A stretch of DNA of 60,235 nucleotides from Desulfobacteraceae bacterium (GTDB lineage: Bacteria; Desulfobacterota; Desulfobacteria; Desulfobacterales; SURF-7), in contig QZKS01000090.1 in the NCBI GenBank assembly GCA_003599865.1, positions 1 to 60,235 of the forward strand, read 5' to 3'. A model generated the notes under the pieces. It had not been told where the DNA came from and did not search any database. It saw only the letters and a program-made list of their open reading frames with translations. Of the stretch, positions 44,292 through 55,110 are shown piece by piece. The stretch's first letter is position 1; every line of letters begins with the position of its first letter. Both the position numbers and the translations under genes were made by a program.

Positions 44292-44321
44292 CAGGGCAGC
44301 CTCCTTTCGGGCGCTGCCCTG
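44292..44321 (+). terminator. Terminator-like hairpin after hsp20
   Basis: A perfect 9-bp stem (CAGGGCAGC with GCTGCCCTG, 12-nt loop) lies 26 bp after the hsp20 stop. The T tract is poor (CAGTATTTT), so termination may be partial. Confidence 0.5.
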
Positions 44322-44506
44322 CAGTATTTTACAGGGGTGATCCCGTTTGGTGCCTGTATCGTGTGTTTCCGACAGATGCCAATAATGATGAATATCCGTT
44401 CCCCAAAAGAATGTATTGAAAAAAGGTGAGAAAAGAGGATATCCTCTTTTTCATCAGAAAGCCATCCGGCTGCAACCGTATCCCAAAAAACAGCAAGGAA
44501 TTATCT

Positions 44507-46684
44507 ATGAATCTGGAAATAAAAGCATTCGATCCTAACCGTCAGGATTTGGTATCGCCATTATCCATCGCAAGGGAAAAAGGGGTGATCAAACAGAGTA
44601 CTTTTGATAATGTGATCAAGTGGCTTGAACCGTCATTTGCCGGCGTGAAGATCGACAACGAAACCATCGGCGATTTTATCCGGCGAGCCACGGAAAGAGA
44701 GGACTGGTGGCTTTTAAATGATTGTTTTTATAAAATGAATCGTTTTGGTACCGCCGGTGTTCGGGGAAGGCTTGCCGTTGGAACCGCCCATTTCAACAGG
44801 ATCATTCTGGGGCTTGGCGTGGAAGCCCATGCCCGGTATATCGAAACAGCTTACGAGGTGAATGGGGCAAGCCTCGGAAGAGAAAAAGCGGTTGTCCTTG
44901 CCTATGATTCCAGGAAAGGATCATATGATCCGGAAACCAATGGACCCGGGTTTCTGGTAAAGGAGGCGGCGACAATCTATGCGGCTCATAATATCCGCGT
45001 CTATCTTTTTGACAGCGTTGCCCCGACTCCTGAACTTTCTTTTGCCATTTCCGAGGTGGAAGGGCTGATGCCATATGCCGGAGGCGTTTTTACAGCCTCT
45101 CACAACCCTTCTACAGACAATGGATTCAAACCATATGATTATTACGGCGGACAGGTCGTGCATAAGGGTGTTCAGGAAATCGCCGACAGCATTACTGATT
45201 ATTCCGAAGTGAAACAGATGGATTTTCAGGATGGGCTGGACAGGGGGCTGATCCGGATTGTTGGTGGGGAAATCGATCAGGCATACATAGAGAAGGAAAA
45301 TCAGAATGCGGTCTGGGTAAATGAAAACGGATATTTCCGGGAAGACAAAATCGACAAAACCCTCAGTGTGGTCTTTTCCTCTTTGAACGGTTCATCACAG
45401 CGTCTGATGGAAAGGGTGCTGAAAAGACGTGGGTTTAATGTGGATAAAAATCTGTATAAGGTTGTCGAACAATGTGTTCCGGACGGTAATTTCCCAACCT
45501 GCCCGAAGCCCAATCCCGAGGAAAAGGAAGCATTGGATATGGCGATCATTCTTGCCGGAAAGAAAAATGCCGATATCCTGATTGCAACCGATCCGGATGG
45601 AGACCGGATCGGGATAGGGGTGCGCTTATCGGAAAAAGGGAAGTATCATCTATTGAACGGCAACCAGCAGATCGTCCTGCTGACGGATTATCTGCTGAAT
45701 CAGTTAACCGCGCGTGACGGAAGGCTACCGAAAAATTCATGTATCGCAAAGACCATTGTTTCAACAGACCTTGCCAGGATTATTGCGGACAAATTCGGGG
45801 TTTCGACCATAGAGCCGCAGGTTGGATTCAAGTATATCGGGGAAAAACTTGCCTTATATGCCGGCAGGGCAGTTGAAGAGGCAGTGAAGCATGAGAACGA
45901 GACTATCGGGGATAAACAATACCATCAGTTGATGCGGAAAGAGCGTGTTGAACTTCTTGAAAAATACAGCACCTGTTTTTTATTTGGCGGAGAAGAGTCC
46001 TATGGGTCCTTGATCGGAGATTTTGTCAAAGACAAGGATGCGGTTACGATTGCCGCCATGTTTGTGGAGATGGCGGGTTTTTATAAGAAAAAAGGGATGA
46101 CAATGATCCAACGGCTGGAGGAAATCTATCAGGAGTATTGCTATACCCGTGAAGAAACCGTGGCATTGAAATTTGAAGGCGCTCTGGGGAGTGATGTCAT
46201 CCAGTCGGTAATGAAAACACTCAGGGCAGAGCCGATTCAGCGGATCGGCGGACGAGATATGATCGCATCCATTGATTTTAAAAGTGAACATCCGGGCAGC
46301 AGACGTTTGGCGAAGGATGCGAACGGATCTGTTCTCTTTGATGACAGTGAGCCTCAGGATCCGGACCGCTTTACTGGATATGTTATCGTTAATGACATAG
46401 CGGTTCCGCATTTCTGGAGCAGCGATTACCGGATCATCGGTAAAGCAGCCGGACTGCCGGAATCCAATGTGCTGATGTATGTTATGGAGGGCGGGTCCAA
46501 GATTGTTGTGCGGCCGTCCGGCACGGAACCAAAAATCAAATTTTATGTTTTGGCAAAAGGGAATCAGGAGAGGGATGGAGATCTCCAGGCGGAAAAACAG
46601 CAGGTGGATCACTTTTTTTTCCGGGCAAAACAGGAGCTGACCGATTTTGTGAATCAAATTGCGAGACCGATAATGGCCGCATAG
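44507..46684 (+). CDS. Phosphohexomutase (phosphoglucomutase/phosphomannomutase family)
   Basis: This alpha-D-phosphohexomutase has the phosphoserine loop [16 protein letters not shown], the metal loop [12 protein letters not shown] and the C-terminal phosphate-binding [14 protein letters not shown]. At 725 residues it is longer than the usual 450-600, with extra sequence at the N-terminus and between domains. I set the start at 44507, where AAGGA precedes [11 protein letters not shown]; the frame opens 81 bp earlier without support. It may supply sugar phosphates for glycogen, LPS or glycosylation. Confidence 0.9.
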   Translation: MNLEIKAFDPNRQDLVSPLSIAREKGVIKQSTFDNVIKWLEPSFAGVKIDNETIGDFIRRATEREDWWLLNDCFYKMNRFGTAGVRGRLAVGTAHFNRIILGLGVEAHARYIETAYEVNGASLGREKAVVLAYDSRKGSYDPETNGPGFLVKEAATIYAAHNIRVYLFDSVAPTPELSFAISEVEGLMPYAGGVFTASHNPSTDNGFKPYDYYGGQVVHKGVQEIADSITDYSEVKQMDFQDGLDRGLIRIVGGEIDQAYIEKENQNAVWVNENGYFREDKIDKTLSVVFSSLNGSSQRLMERVLKRRGFNVDKNLYKVVEQCVPDGNFPTCPKPNPEEKEALDMAIILAGKKNADILIATDPDGDRIGIGVRLSEKGKYHLLNGNQQIVLLTDYLLNQLTARDGRLPKNSCIAKTIVSTDLARIIADKFGVSTIEPQVGFKYIGEKLALYAGRAVEEAVKHENETIGDKQYHQLMRKERVELLEKYSTCFLFGGEESYGSLIGDFVKDKDAVTIAAMFVEMAGFYKKKGMTMIQRLEEIYQEYCYTREETVALKFEGALGSDVIQSVMKTLRAEPIQRIGGRDMIASIDFKSEHPGSRRLAKDANGSVLFDDSEPQDPDRFTGYVIVNDIAVPHFWSSDYRIIGKAAGLPESNVLMYVMEGGSKIVVRPSGTEPKIKFYVLAKGNQERDGDLQAEKQQVDHFFFRAKQELTDFVNQIARPIMAA

Positions 46685-46784
46685 GGATTCCGCGGATCGG
46701 CAAATTTTGGATTTCGGTCGTGAGAGAAGAAAAGTCTGTCCGATGCCTTTCGGATATGGCCGGAAACCGACAGGAGAAGAAACG

Positions 46785-47486
46785 ATGAATTATAAAATTG
46801 GGATCATATGTCTTGCGCTTGTGCTGATCATCGGCTGTAAGGAAAAGGAGTACAGGGTCAATACCCGATACGGCAGGATTGGAAATCTGCAAAAAGGCAG
46901 TCCGGTTGTCGCAAAGGGAAATGAGGTAATTGGCAAGGTCATCAATATTGAACGCACAGGAGAAGACCGATATATGGTGGCTCTTTCCATTGATTCTGAA
47001 AAAAAGGACCGGATTACGGAATATGCAATCTTTGCGATTGTGCCGGATCCCCATGCGGAGGAACAGTATGTGATCGAGCTCAAAACTGCGCGTCAAGGAG
47101 GCGGCATGCTCCCCAGCGGGTCCGTTGTGGATGGCCTGGATTGGAAGCCACCCTCATTGCTGGAAAAATTAAAAAAAGAGGCGGCACAGGAAATCAGTCA
47201 ACTGGAAAACCATTTTGACAGGTTTTCCAAAGATTGGAGCATCCTGATTCAGGAGTTGCAGGAGATACCGGAAAAACAGGCGGTCAAGGAACTGGGGAAG
47301 GAGCTGGAGAACCTCAGGCAGAAAATGAAGGAGTCCAATCGGGAATGGAACGATAAGATTCAAAAGGAGATTTTGCCGGAACTCAAAAAAGAGCTGAACC
47401 GATTGAAGGAAAAGTTCCGGGAAAAGGGTCAGGAAGAGGATATGAAACCCCTGGAGGTGCAGATGGATGAACTTCAGGCAATATAA
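46785..47486 (+). CDS. MlaD/MCE-like lipoprotein with coiled-coil tail
   Basis: I set the start at 46785, where GGAGAAG precedes MNYKIGIICL. A lipoprotein signal ends in LVLIIGC, so Cys is the lipidated residue. A short MlaD-like segment follows (GNLQKGSPVVAKGNEVIGKV), then about 110 residues of charged heptad-rich helix (ELKKELNRLKEKFREKG). MCE/MlaD proteins bind lipids in envelope transport. Here no mlaE or mlaF permease genes are adjacent, so its role is unclear. 233 residues. Confidence 0.65.
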   Translation: MNYKIGIICLALVLIIGCKEKEYRVNTRYGRIGNLQKGSPVVAKGNEVIGKVINIERTGEDRYMVALSIDSEKKDRITEYAIFAIVPDPHAEEQYVIELKTARQGGGMLPSGSVVDGLDWKPPSLLEKLKKEAAQEISQLENHFDRFSKDWSILIQELQEIPEKQAVKELGKELENLRQKMKESNREWNDKIQKEILPELKKELNRLKEKFREKGQEEDMKPLEVQMDELQAI

Positions 47487-47794
47487 TTCACTTTTTCCGG
47501 TTAAAGGGACAAAACGAAAGAGGATCAGGCCGGTATGCCTTTTTAAACGGTCTGAAAAAAGTGATTATTTTTAACTGACTGTTATTAAGGTATTTTAGCT
47601 GAATATAATGATTTGTGATGTTCTACATCGTATTATAAGATTAAACTTGACACCGAAAATAATATTGTGACATATTTCCTATTCGGCTTTTCAATCGGGG
47701 CTAAGGATCCGTTCCTTATCTCCATATACAGATATTGTTTTTAATGATAATGACATAATGTTTTCAACAAACTTAAAAATGACGGGATTTTGCA
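47487..47794. other. Intergenic region before the Hdr operon
   Basis: These 308 AT-rich bp hold no gene. They contain a perfect TTGACA at 47647-47652, with a weak -10 (CATATT, 18-bp spacer) ending at 47676. This is the best promoter candidate for the downstream operon. The remaining 118 bp would be leader. No clear terminator for the upstream lipoprotein gene was found. Confidence 0.45.
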
Positions 47795-50700
47795 ATGAAC
47801 AAAAATAATCCGGCAGGATCTGTGTTGGTCATCGGCGGTGGTATCACCGGCATGCAGTCTGCTATTGATCTGGCAGAATCAGGTTTTTATGTTTATCTGG
47901 TTGAGGAAACATCCGCGATCGGCGGAAAAATGGCTCAGCTGGATAAGACATTTCCTACCAATGACTGCGCCATGTGAGTCATTTCTCCGAAACTGGTCGA
48001 GGTCGGCCGGCATCTGAACATTGAACTTCTCACGCTTTCAAAGGTGAATTCGATCGAAGGAGATGAAGGGAACTATACTGCAACCATCACCAAATCTCCT
48101 CGATTTGTGGACATGGATAAATGTATCGCCTGTGGTGCCTGTACAAAAAAATGCCCGGGTAAAAAACCGGATGAATACAACGAAGGGATTATCAGTCGAA
48201 AAGCCATATATGTACCCTATCCTCAAGCGGTTCCACTGAAATACGCGATTGATCCGGAAATATGTCTGTACCTTCAAAAAGGAAAGTGCGGAACCTGCAA
48301 GAAGGTATGCCCGACAGGTGCAATCAATTATGACGACAAGGAAGAACAGGTTACCCTGAAGGTCGGATCGGTTATCGTCACAGCCGGTTTTAAAGCATTC
48401 AATCCGGCAAAACTGGACCAGTATCAGCATGGGACGCTTCCCAATGTGGTGACGAGTCTTGAATTCGAAAGATACCTTTCCGCCGGCGGACCTACGGCAG
48501 GACATATCAAACGGCCATCGGACGGCAAAGAACCCCGGAAAATCGCCTGGCTTCAGTGTGTAGGATCAAGGGACATCAACAAGTGTGACAATGAATACTG
48601 CTCTTCCGTATGCTGTATGTATGCCATTAAAGAGGCGGTCATTGCCAGGGAGCATCTGGGAAAAGATTGCCGGCCGGCTATTTTTTTTATGGATCTCCGG
48701 TCACATGGGAAGGAGTTTGAAAAATATTACAACCGCGCCAAAGCAGATGGTGTGCGGTTTATCCGTTCAAGGGTACACAGTATCACCGAAATTGATCAAT
48801 CCGGAACCCTTGATCTCCGTTATGTGACGGAGTCCGGCGATATCATGAACGAAACTTTTGATATGGTCGTCCTTTCCATCGGTATGGAAGCGCCGGATTC
48901 GATCATGGACCTTGCCGGAACCCTTGGGATTGAACTGAATCAATATCACTTCGTAAAGACCGATGACCTTTCGCCGGTCGCGACTTCAAAACCGGGCATA
49001 TATGTTGCCGGAGTTGCCCAGGGATGCAAGGATATTCCACAGTCGGTTATGGAAGCCAGTGCTGCTGCCTGTTCTGCCGGTATCAGTCTGGCCCGGGCCA
49101 GAGGAAGCCTTGTCCGGGAAAAAATCTTTCCGCCGGAAAAACAGATCACCGGACAAGAGCCCCGGATCGGAGTGTTTGTCTGCAATTGCGGCGTGAATAT
49201 CGGGGGCATTGCAGATGTCCCGGCAGTTGTAGAATATGCAAAGACGCTTCCCGGCGTTACCTATGCAGAAGAAAACCTGTTCTCCTGCAGTCAGGATACC
49301 CAGGATAAAATGGTGGAGGTGATCCGGGAACAGAATTTGAATCGTGTTGTGGTGGCCGCCTGTACGCCGAGAACCCATGAACCTCTTTTTCAGGAAACCC
49401 TGCGGAATGCAAATCTGAATCCGTATCTGTTTGAGATGGCCAATATCCGGAATCAATGCACATGGGTTCATTCAGACAACAAAGAGATTGCCACCCGGAA
49501 AGCAAAGAATCTGGTTAGCATGAGCGTATCCCGGGCAAGGCTTCTGGAAGCGGTCCCGGCACTGTCCGTAAACGTCGACAAGTCGGCGCTTGTTGTCGGC
49601 GGAGGTGTTGCCGGAATGACTGCGGCATTGAGCCTGGCAAATCAGGGATTCCCTGCCACAATTGTGGAAAAGACGGAAGAACTTGGCGGCGCAGCCCGGG
49701 ATATCCATAAAACCTGGCAAGGTCAGGATGTTCAGAAATTTCTGAAAGACCTAATATCAAAAGTGGAAAATCACCCGGACATCAATGTCATGATCAATGC
49801 GGAGATCACCGGGGCATCGGGTTTTGTCGGTAATTTTGAAACAATGATCGCAGCAGGTGGTAACACATCGATCGTCAGACACGGTGCCACCATTATCGCT
49901 ACCGGCGGTCAGGCCTCGGAAACAGATGAATATCTGCTTGGTAAAAATCCCAATGTGACCCGATGGCATGATCTGGAACATAACCCGGACAAGTTGAAGA
50001 AAGCGGAATCGGTTGTTTTTATTCAATGTGTCGGTTCCCGGGATGAAAAAAGACCATACTGTTCCCGGATCTGCTGCACGGCATCCATCAAACAGGCCAT
50101 TCTGGCAAAGGATCTGAATCCGGGTGCGGATGTTTATGTTTTGTATCGGGATATCCGGACTTTTGGTGATCGGGAAGTGTTATACAAGGAAGCCCGGAAC
50201 AAGGGGGTCATTTTTATTCGTTACTCCCTTGAAAATAAACCGGTCGTTCAGGAGGTCGAGGGGGGCCTTGAGGTATTGGTCTTTGATCCGGTTCTGCAGA
50301 AGAAACTGGCGATTCAGGCAGACCTCGTCAACCTGGCCACGGCGATCGTACCCCATGACAATGAAAAACTGGCTTCATTATACAAACTTTCGATGAATGA
50401 AGATAAGTTTTTCATGGAAGCTCATGCAAAGCTCAGGCCTGTTGATTTTGCAACAGACGGCCTTTTCCTCTGCGGACTGGCACATTATCCGAAACCGATC
50501 GAGGAGAATATCGCCCAGGCAATGGCAGCGGCAAGCCGTGCCGCAACGATACTGTCAAAACCGTCCATTCAGGTTTCTCCTCTGGTGTCCCAGATCAATG
50601 CCGAAAAATGTATCGGCTGCGGGCTTTGTGTCAGTATATGCCCATTCGGTGCCATTGAACTGGAAGAGATAGAAGGTAAGGGCAAACGGGCAAAGAACAT

Positions 50701-50815
50701 ATCCGCCTCCTGCAAGGGTTGCGGACTGTGTGCTTCCTCCTGCCCGCAGAAGGCAATTGATATGCTTCATTTCAGGGATGAACAGATTGTTGCAGCGGTT
50801 ATTGCAGCAGCGTGA
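47795..50815 (+). CDS. hdrA: HdrA-type flavoprotein, selenocysteine-containing, tandem fusion
   Basis: Read through an in-frame TGA at 47975-47977 (codon 61) as selenocysteine, this is a 1006-residue HdrA. Unit 1: Rossmann GGGITGM (about 9-15), Sec in NDCAMU, ferredoxin Cys 110/113/116/120 and 157/165/168/172, and the CVGSRD cluster region (255-274). Unit 2 restarts with the HdrA N-terminal domain [12 protein letters not shown] (about 460). It has a second FAD motif VVGGGVAGM (about 600), a second CVGSRD and two C-terminal ferredoxin motifs (about 939-985). Other HdrAs have Cys where Sec is. HdrA's FAD is the bifurcation centre in methanogen Hdr. Confidence 0.92.
47975..47977 (+). other. Selenocysteine UGA codon in first hdrA
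   Basis: TGA is codon 61, within [18 protein letters not shown]. The frame stays open and strongly HdrA-like for 945 codons after it. Homologues have Cys at this position. Confidence 0.93.
47993..48010 (+). promoter_or_regulatory. Bacterial SECIS hairpin, first hdrA
   Basis: A 7-bp stem CTGGTCG/CGGCCGG (with wobble pairs) has apical loop AGGT. The loop begins 22 nt after the UGA and has G in its first two positions, as the bacterial SECIS model requires. The stem and loop are identical in the second hdrA. Confidence 0.8.
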
Positions 50816-50876
50816 CAAACCGGGTTCGGTATGAGGATTTCCTGAACCGGATAACCAAACAATAAAGGGTGAAGTT

Positions 50877-51626
50877 ATGGCAGAATTTGAGCCAAAAATT
50901 GTAGCGTTTCTTTGCAACTGGTGTGCATACGCCGGTGCGGATCTGGCGGGGGTATCCCGGATGCAGTATCCTTCAAACCTGAGAACGGTGAGGGTGATGT
51001 GTTCCGGAAGAGTGGATCCGGCCTTTGTGGTAAAGGCATTGAAAGAAGGATGTGACGGCGTTCTGGTAGCGGGGTGACATTTCGGTGATTGCCATTACCT
51101 GGAAGGTAATGTAAACGCGGAAAAGAAAATCCAGATGACGCAGAGACTGCTGGATCTGGCCGGAATCGGAAAGGATCGGCTGCATCTTGAGTGGCTGTCA
51201 TCAGCAGAGGCACAACGGTTTGCCGATATTGCCAAAAAAACAGTTGACGCTGTCAGGGCAATGGGGCCGCTTGATCAGGATTTATGCAGCATGCAGCTTG
51301 AAGCTGCGCAACTGACGGTGGACAATGAGGCGGTCCGCTGGCTGGTGGGTAAGGAATTGTCCATCACATCCAAGGGCGATGTCTATGGACGATCATGGGA
51401 TGAGACAAAATACGAAGAAGTTCTCGATCATGCGCTGGAACGGGAATATCACAACAATTTGATTATTCTGGCAATGAAAGACGGCTGTTCTTCTGTTCGA
51501 GAGATCAGCAAAAGAACCGGAATTGCCGTATTGCGGATTTCCTATCTGCTTGCCGATCTGGAAAGAACCGGCAGGGCGGAATTCAAGGGAATGACGGACA
51601 GCACAGCCGCATTTGCAGCACGATAA
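50877..51626 (+). CDS. mvhD: MvhD-type iron-sulfur protein, Sec at the second motif, with C-terminal extension
   Basis: Read through the TGA at 51075-51077 (codon 67), this is 249 residues. The MvhD domain (1-140) has [13 protein letters not shown] (second Cys at residue 16), then VLVAG-U-HFGDCHY, where Sec replaces the first Cys of the usual GCHFGDCHY. MvhD carries a [2Fe-2S] cluster and passes electrons between hydrogenase or another partner and HdrA. The extra 100 residues end in [20 protein letters not shown], which resembles a winged-helix DNA-binding fold. A GGGTG ribosome-binding site precedes the ATG; the gene follows hdrA by 61 bp. Confidence 0.92.
51075..51077 (+). other. Selenocysteine UGA codon in first mvhD
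   Basis: TGA is codon 67 in VLVAG-U-HFGDCHY. The MvhD family has Cys here (GCHFGDCHY). The reading frame continues for 182 codons. Confidence 0.93.
51093..51111 (+). promoter_or_regulatory. Bacterial SECIS hairpin, first mvhD
   Basis: A perfect 8-bp stem CATTACCT/AGGTAATG has loop GGA (or 7 bp with TGGAA). The loop begins 23 nt after the UGA and starts with G. Confidence 0.8.
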
Positions 51627-51635
51627 GGAGTCATA

Positions 51636-54600
51636 ATGGGATCGGTTACAGTAAATGAGAAAAGCGGATCGGTTATGGTGGTTGGCGGCGGTATCGCCGG
51701 TATGCAGGCCGCGCTGGATCTGGCCAATTCGGATTACAAGGTGTACCTGGTTGAAAAAGGCCCCACAATCGGTGGGCTGATGGCCCGGCTGGATAAGACT
51801 TTTCCGACCAATGATTGTACCATGTGAGTCATCTCGCCCAAACTGGTCGAGGTCGGCCGGCATAACAACATCGAACTGATAACAAACACTGAAGTCAAAG
51901 GTATTGAAGGGGAACCCGGCAATTTTACCGTCACCCTGCAAAACAATCCCCGTTACATTGATCCGTCAAAGTGCACGGGATGCGGTGATTGCGCTAAGCG
52001 TTGTCCTGCTTCCGCCGTCAATATCATTAACAAGGGATACAACGATCGACGGGCTACCTATATTGAATACGCACAGGCGGTTCCATTGGCGTTTGCCATT
52101 GATATGGACGCCTGTATCGGGTGCGGATTGTGTGAAAATGTCTGTCTGGCGAAAGCCATCAACTATGCGGATAAAGTTAAAGCAACAGAAGTAAGGATCG
52201 GTTCAATGATCCTGGCCCCGGGAACAAAGGCCTATGATCCTTCGGAACTGGATTATCTTGGGTATGGCAGGTATCCCAATGTTGTTACAGCCGACGGGTT
52301 TGAAAGAATCCTTTCCGCCGGCGGCCCTTATTTCGGACATGTCATGCGTCCGCTGGACCGGCAGGAACCCAGAAGCATCGCCTGGCTGCAATGTGTCGGC
52401 TCCAGAGATACAAACCGGTGCGGGAACGGTTATTGCTCTTCCGTATGCTGTATGTATGCCACCAAGGAAGCCATGATTGCCAAAGAACATATTCACGGAG
52501 ATCTGGATTGCGCGATTTTCAATATGGATATGAGAACCTTTGGCAAGGATTATGAAAAATATTTTCTTCGTGCCCGCGACAAGGAAGGCGTCCGGTTTGT
52601 CAAGGCCCGTGTTCATACGGTCACGGAAAATCCGGAAACAGGAGATCTGATTGTCCGGTATGCATCGGACAGCGGCGAAATGAAAGAGGAAACCTTTTCC
52701 ATGGTCGTGCTCTCCGTCGGCCTGACTATCCCCGACACAGCCATTGAGCTGGCGAGACGTCTTGATATTGATCTGGATAAATACCATTTTTCAAAATCAG
52801 ATCCATTCGCTCCGGTTGAGACATCCCGTAAAGGGATTTATACCTGCGGCGTATTCCAGGGACCTAAGGATATTCCCGGGTCGGTTACCGAAGCCAGTGC
52901 AGCAGCGTGTCTGGCAGGATCCGAACTGTCCGGATCAAGAGGAAAAGATATTGAAGTCATTGAACTGCCCGAACAGATGGATGTGGAAGGGCAGGAGCCA
53001 AGGATCGGTGTATTTGTCTGCAACTGCGGCATCAACATCGGTGGAATCGTTGATGTCCCGGCGGTTCAGAAATATGCGGCAACCCTTCCGAATGTCGTTT
53101 TTGCGGATTCCAACCTGTTTACATGCAGCCAGGATACCCAGGAGAAGATCAAGGAAAAGATTATTGAGCATAAATTGAACCGCGTGATTGTCGCGTCCTG
53201 CAGTCCCAAGACCCATGAAGCCATGTTTATGGAAACACTGGAGGCATGCGGTCTTAACCGGTACCTGTTTGAGATGGCCAATATCCGGAATCAGAATTCC
53301 TGGATTCATTCCAAAAGTCCTGAACTGGCAACCCGGAAAGCCAAAGATCTTGTTCGGATGGCAGTAGGTCGGGCTGCGACTCTTTACCCGATGCAGGAAA
53401 AAAGGATTCCGGTGAATCATCGTGCCATGGTAATCGGTGGTGGCATTGCCGGGATGAATGCGGCACTGAATCTCGGAAAACAGAACTTTGAGGTCGTCCT
53501 GATCGAAAAAGAATCAGAGCTTGGAGGTTTTGCCCGGAAACTTCACCATACCATTGAAGGCGGGGATATTCAGGAATATATACGGAAACTCTCAGCCGAG
53601 GTAAAAGCCCATGACAAGGTGGAGATACTTCTCGACACCGAAGTGGCAGGTTTTGGCGGATACAAAGGGAATTTCAAAACCGATGTGGCGGTCGGAAAAG
53701 ACAGAGAACCTAGGAAAATTGAACATGGCGTGATCGTCGTTGCCACAGGCGCCAATGAATACAAGCCCGAAGAGTTCGCTTATGGACAGAGTGACAGGAT
53801 TCTCACCCAGGTGGAACTGGGAGACCTGCTGGAAGAAAAGGGAACCGCTGATCTGGAAACCGTCGTCATGATTCAATGTGTGGGCTCCCGGAATGAGAAA
53901 ATGCAGGAGTGTTCCAGAATCTGCTGTCAGAATGCGGTGAAAAATGCACTTGTCATTAAAAAGCAGAACCCGGAAACCCAGGTTTTTATCCTGTACCGGG
54001 ATATCCGTACTTATGGTCTGATGGAAGACTACTACAAAGAGGCAAGGGATCTCGGGGTTATTTTCATGCGGTTTGAATCGGAAGATCCACCGGAGGTCAA
54101 AGTTGAGGGAGATAATATTATTGTTACAACCACGGATCATGTTTTGCAGCGGAAGGTGGAGATCCAGGCGGATCTCTTAACCCTCAGCGCGGGCATGAGA
54201 CCTTCGGATACCGCAAAACTGAGCAGTATTATGAAGCTGAATGCCAATCAGGAGGGATATTTTATTGAGGCTCATGTCAAGCTGAGACCGGTAGATATGC
54301 CTGGCGAAGGCATTTTTCTTTGCGGTACGGCCCATGGCCCCAAGTTGATTTCAGAAACCATCTCCCAGGCACAGGCCGCTGCATCAAGGGCAGTGACCTT
54401 TCTGGCCAGACCGGAAATCAAGCTGTCCGCCATTACGGCAAAGGTCGATACACAGCACTGTGTAAAATGTCTGACATGCCTCAGAACCTGTCCGTATAAT
54501 GTTCCGGCTTTCAATACGGAAAAAAAGGTGATCGAGATCGATGAGGCTATGTGCCACGGATGCGGAGCATGCGCCGGAGCATGCCCCAGACAGGCAATCC

Positions 54601-54668
54601 AGCTGGGTTTTTATAATGATGAACAGATAATCTGTAAGATTGATGCGCTACTGGCAGGAGGAATGTAA
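51636..54668 (+). CDS. hdrA: Second HdrA-type flavoprotein, selenocysteine-containing, tandem fusion
   Basis: Read through the TGA at 51825-51827 (codon 64), this is 1010 residues. It is a paralogue of the first HdrA with the same two-unit plan: [16 protein letters not shown] (about 10-25), Sec in NDCTMU, ferredoxin Cys clusters at about 113-123 and 160-170, CVGSRD, then [12 protein letters not shown] and a second FAD motif [14 protein letters not shown]. It ends in two ferredoxin motifs ([14 protein letters not shown] and [12 protein letters not shown]). It starts 9 bp after mvhD-1 and overlaps mvhD-2 in TAATG. Sequence divergence from the first copy indicates an old duplication, not a recent one. 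Confidence 0.92.
51825..51827 (+). other. Selenocysteine UGA codon in second hdrA
   Basis: TGA is codon 64, in [18 protein letters not shown], the same place as in the first copy. Confidence 0.93.
51843..51860 (+). promoter_or_regulatory. Bacterial SECIS hairpin, second hdrA
   Basis: The 7-bp stem and AGGT loop are identical to the first hdrA hairpin and lie at the same spacing (22 nt). Nearby codons between UGA and stem differ. Confidence 0.8.
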
Positions 54669-55081
54669 TGGCTGATTTTGAACCGACGATCATAGCATTT
54701 TGCTGTGAATACTGAGGATATTCTGCGGCGGACCTGGCAGGTTCCATGCGGCTGGACTATCCTTCAAATATAAAAATTATTCGGGTCCCCTGTACCGGTA
54801 AAGTGGATGTGATGTATCTGTTGAGAGCCATTCAAAAGGGCGCAGACGGAGTATATGCGGTAGGATGCCTCGAAGGGTCATGCCATTACAACGAGGGTAA
54901 TTTCAGGGCCAGGGAAAGAATAGAACATGTCAACACCCTGCTTGATGAAATAGGGATTCCCGGCGAACGAGTCCGTATGTATAATCTCTCATCCGGTGAA
55001 GGTCCGACTTTTGCCGCATATGCAAAGGAGATGACGGAGCATATCCGGAAACTCGGGCCGAATCCTTTGAAAAACAAGTAA
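54668..55081 (+). CDS. mvhD: MvhD-type iron-sulfur protein, Sec at the first motif
   Basis: The ATG overlaps the hdrA-2 stop (TAATG). Read through the TGA at 54713-54715 (codon 16), this is a 137-residue minimal MvhD. Sec falls in FCCEY-U-GYSAADLAG, at the Cys of the usual [13 protein letters not shown]. The later motif keeps cysteines (VGCLEGSCHY). The first MvhD shows the opposite pattern. It lacks the C-terminal extension of the first copy. It should carry electrons between HdrA-2 or HdrCB and an external donor. Confidence 0.92.
54713..54715 (+). other. Selenocysteine UGA codon in second mvhD
   Basis: TGA is codon 16, so ordinary annotation would start the gene late at 54746 and lose the N-terminal motif. 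Confidence 0.92.
54730..54745 (+). promoter_or_regulatory. Bacterial SECIS hairpin, second mvhD
   Basis: The stem GGACCT/AGG-(T)-TCC has six pairs and one bulged T, with apical loop GGC. The loop begins 20 nt after the UGA and starts with G. It is the least regular of the five hairpins. Confidence 0.65.
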
Positions 55082-55110
55082 GATCATTTAACTATAAAGA
55101 GGAGCAGATT

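Noticed and set aside
50820-50850. Hairpin between hdrA-1 and mvhD-1 as a terminator
   Set aside because: CCGGGTTC and GAACCGG can pair, but no T run follows, and the next gene belongs to the same operon by content. It may only be an mRNA stability element.
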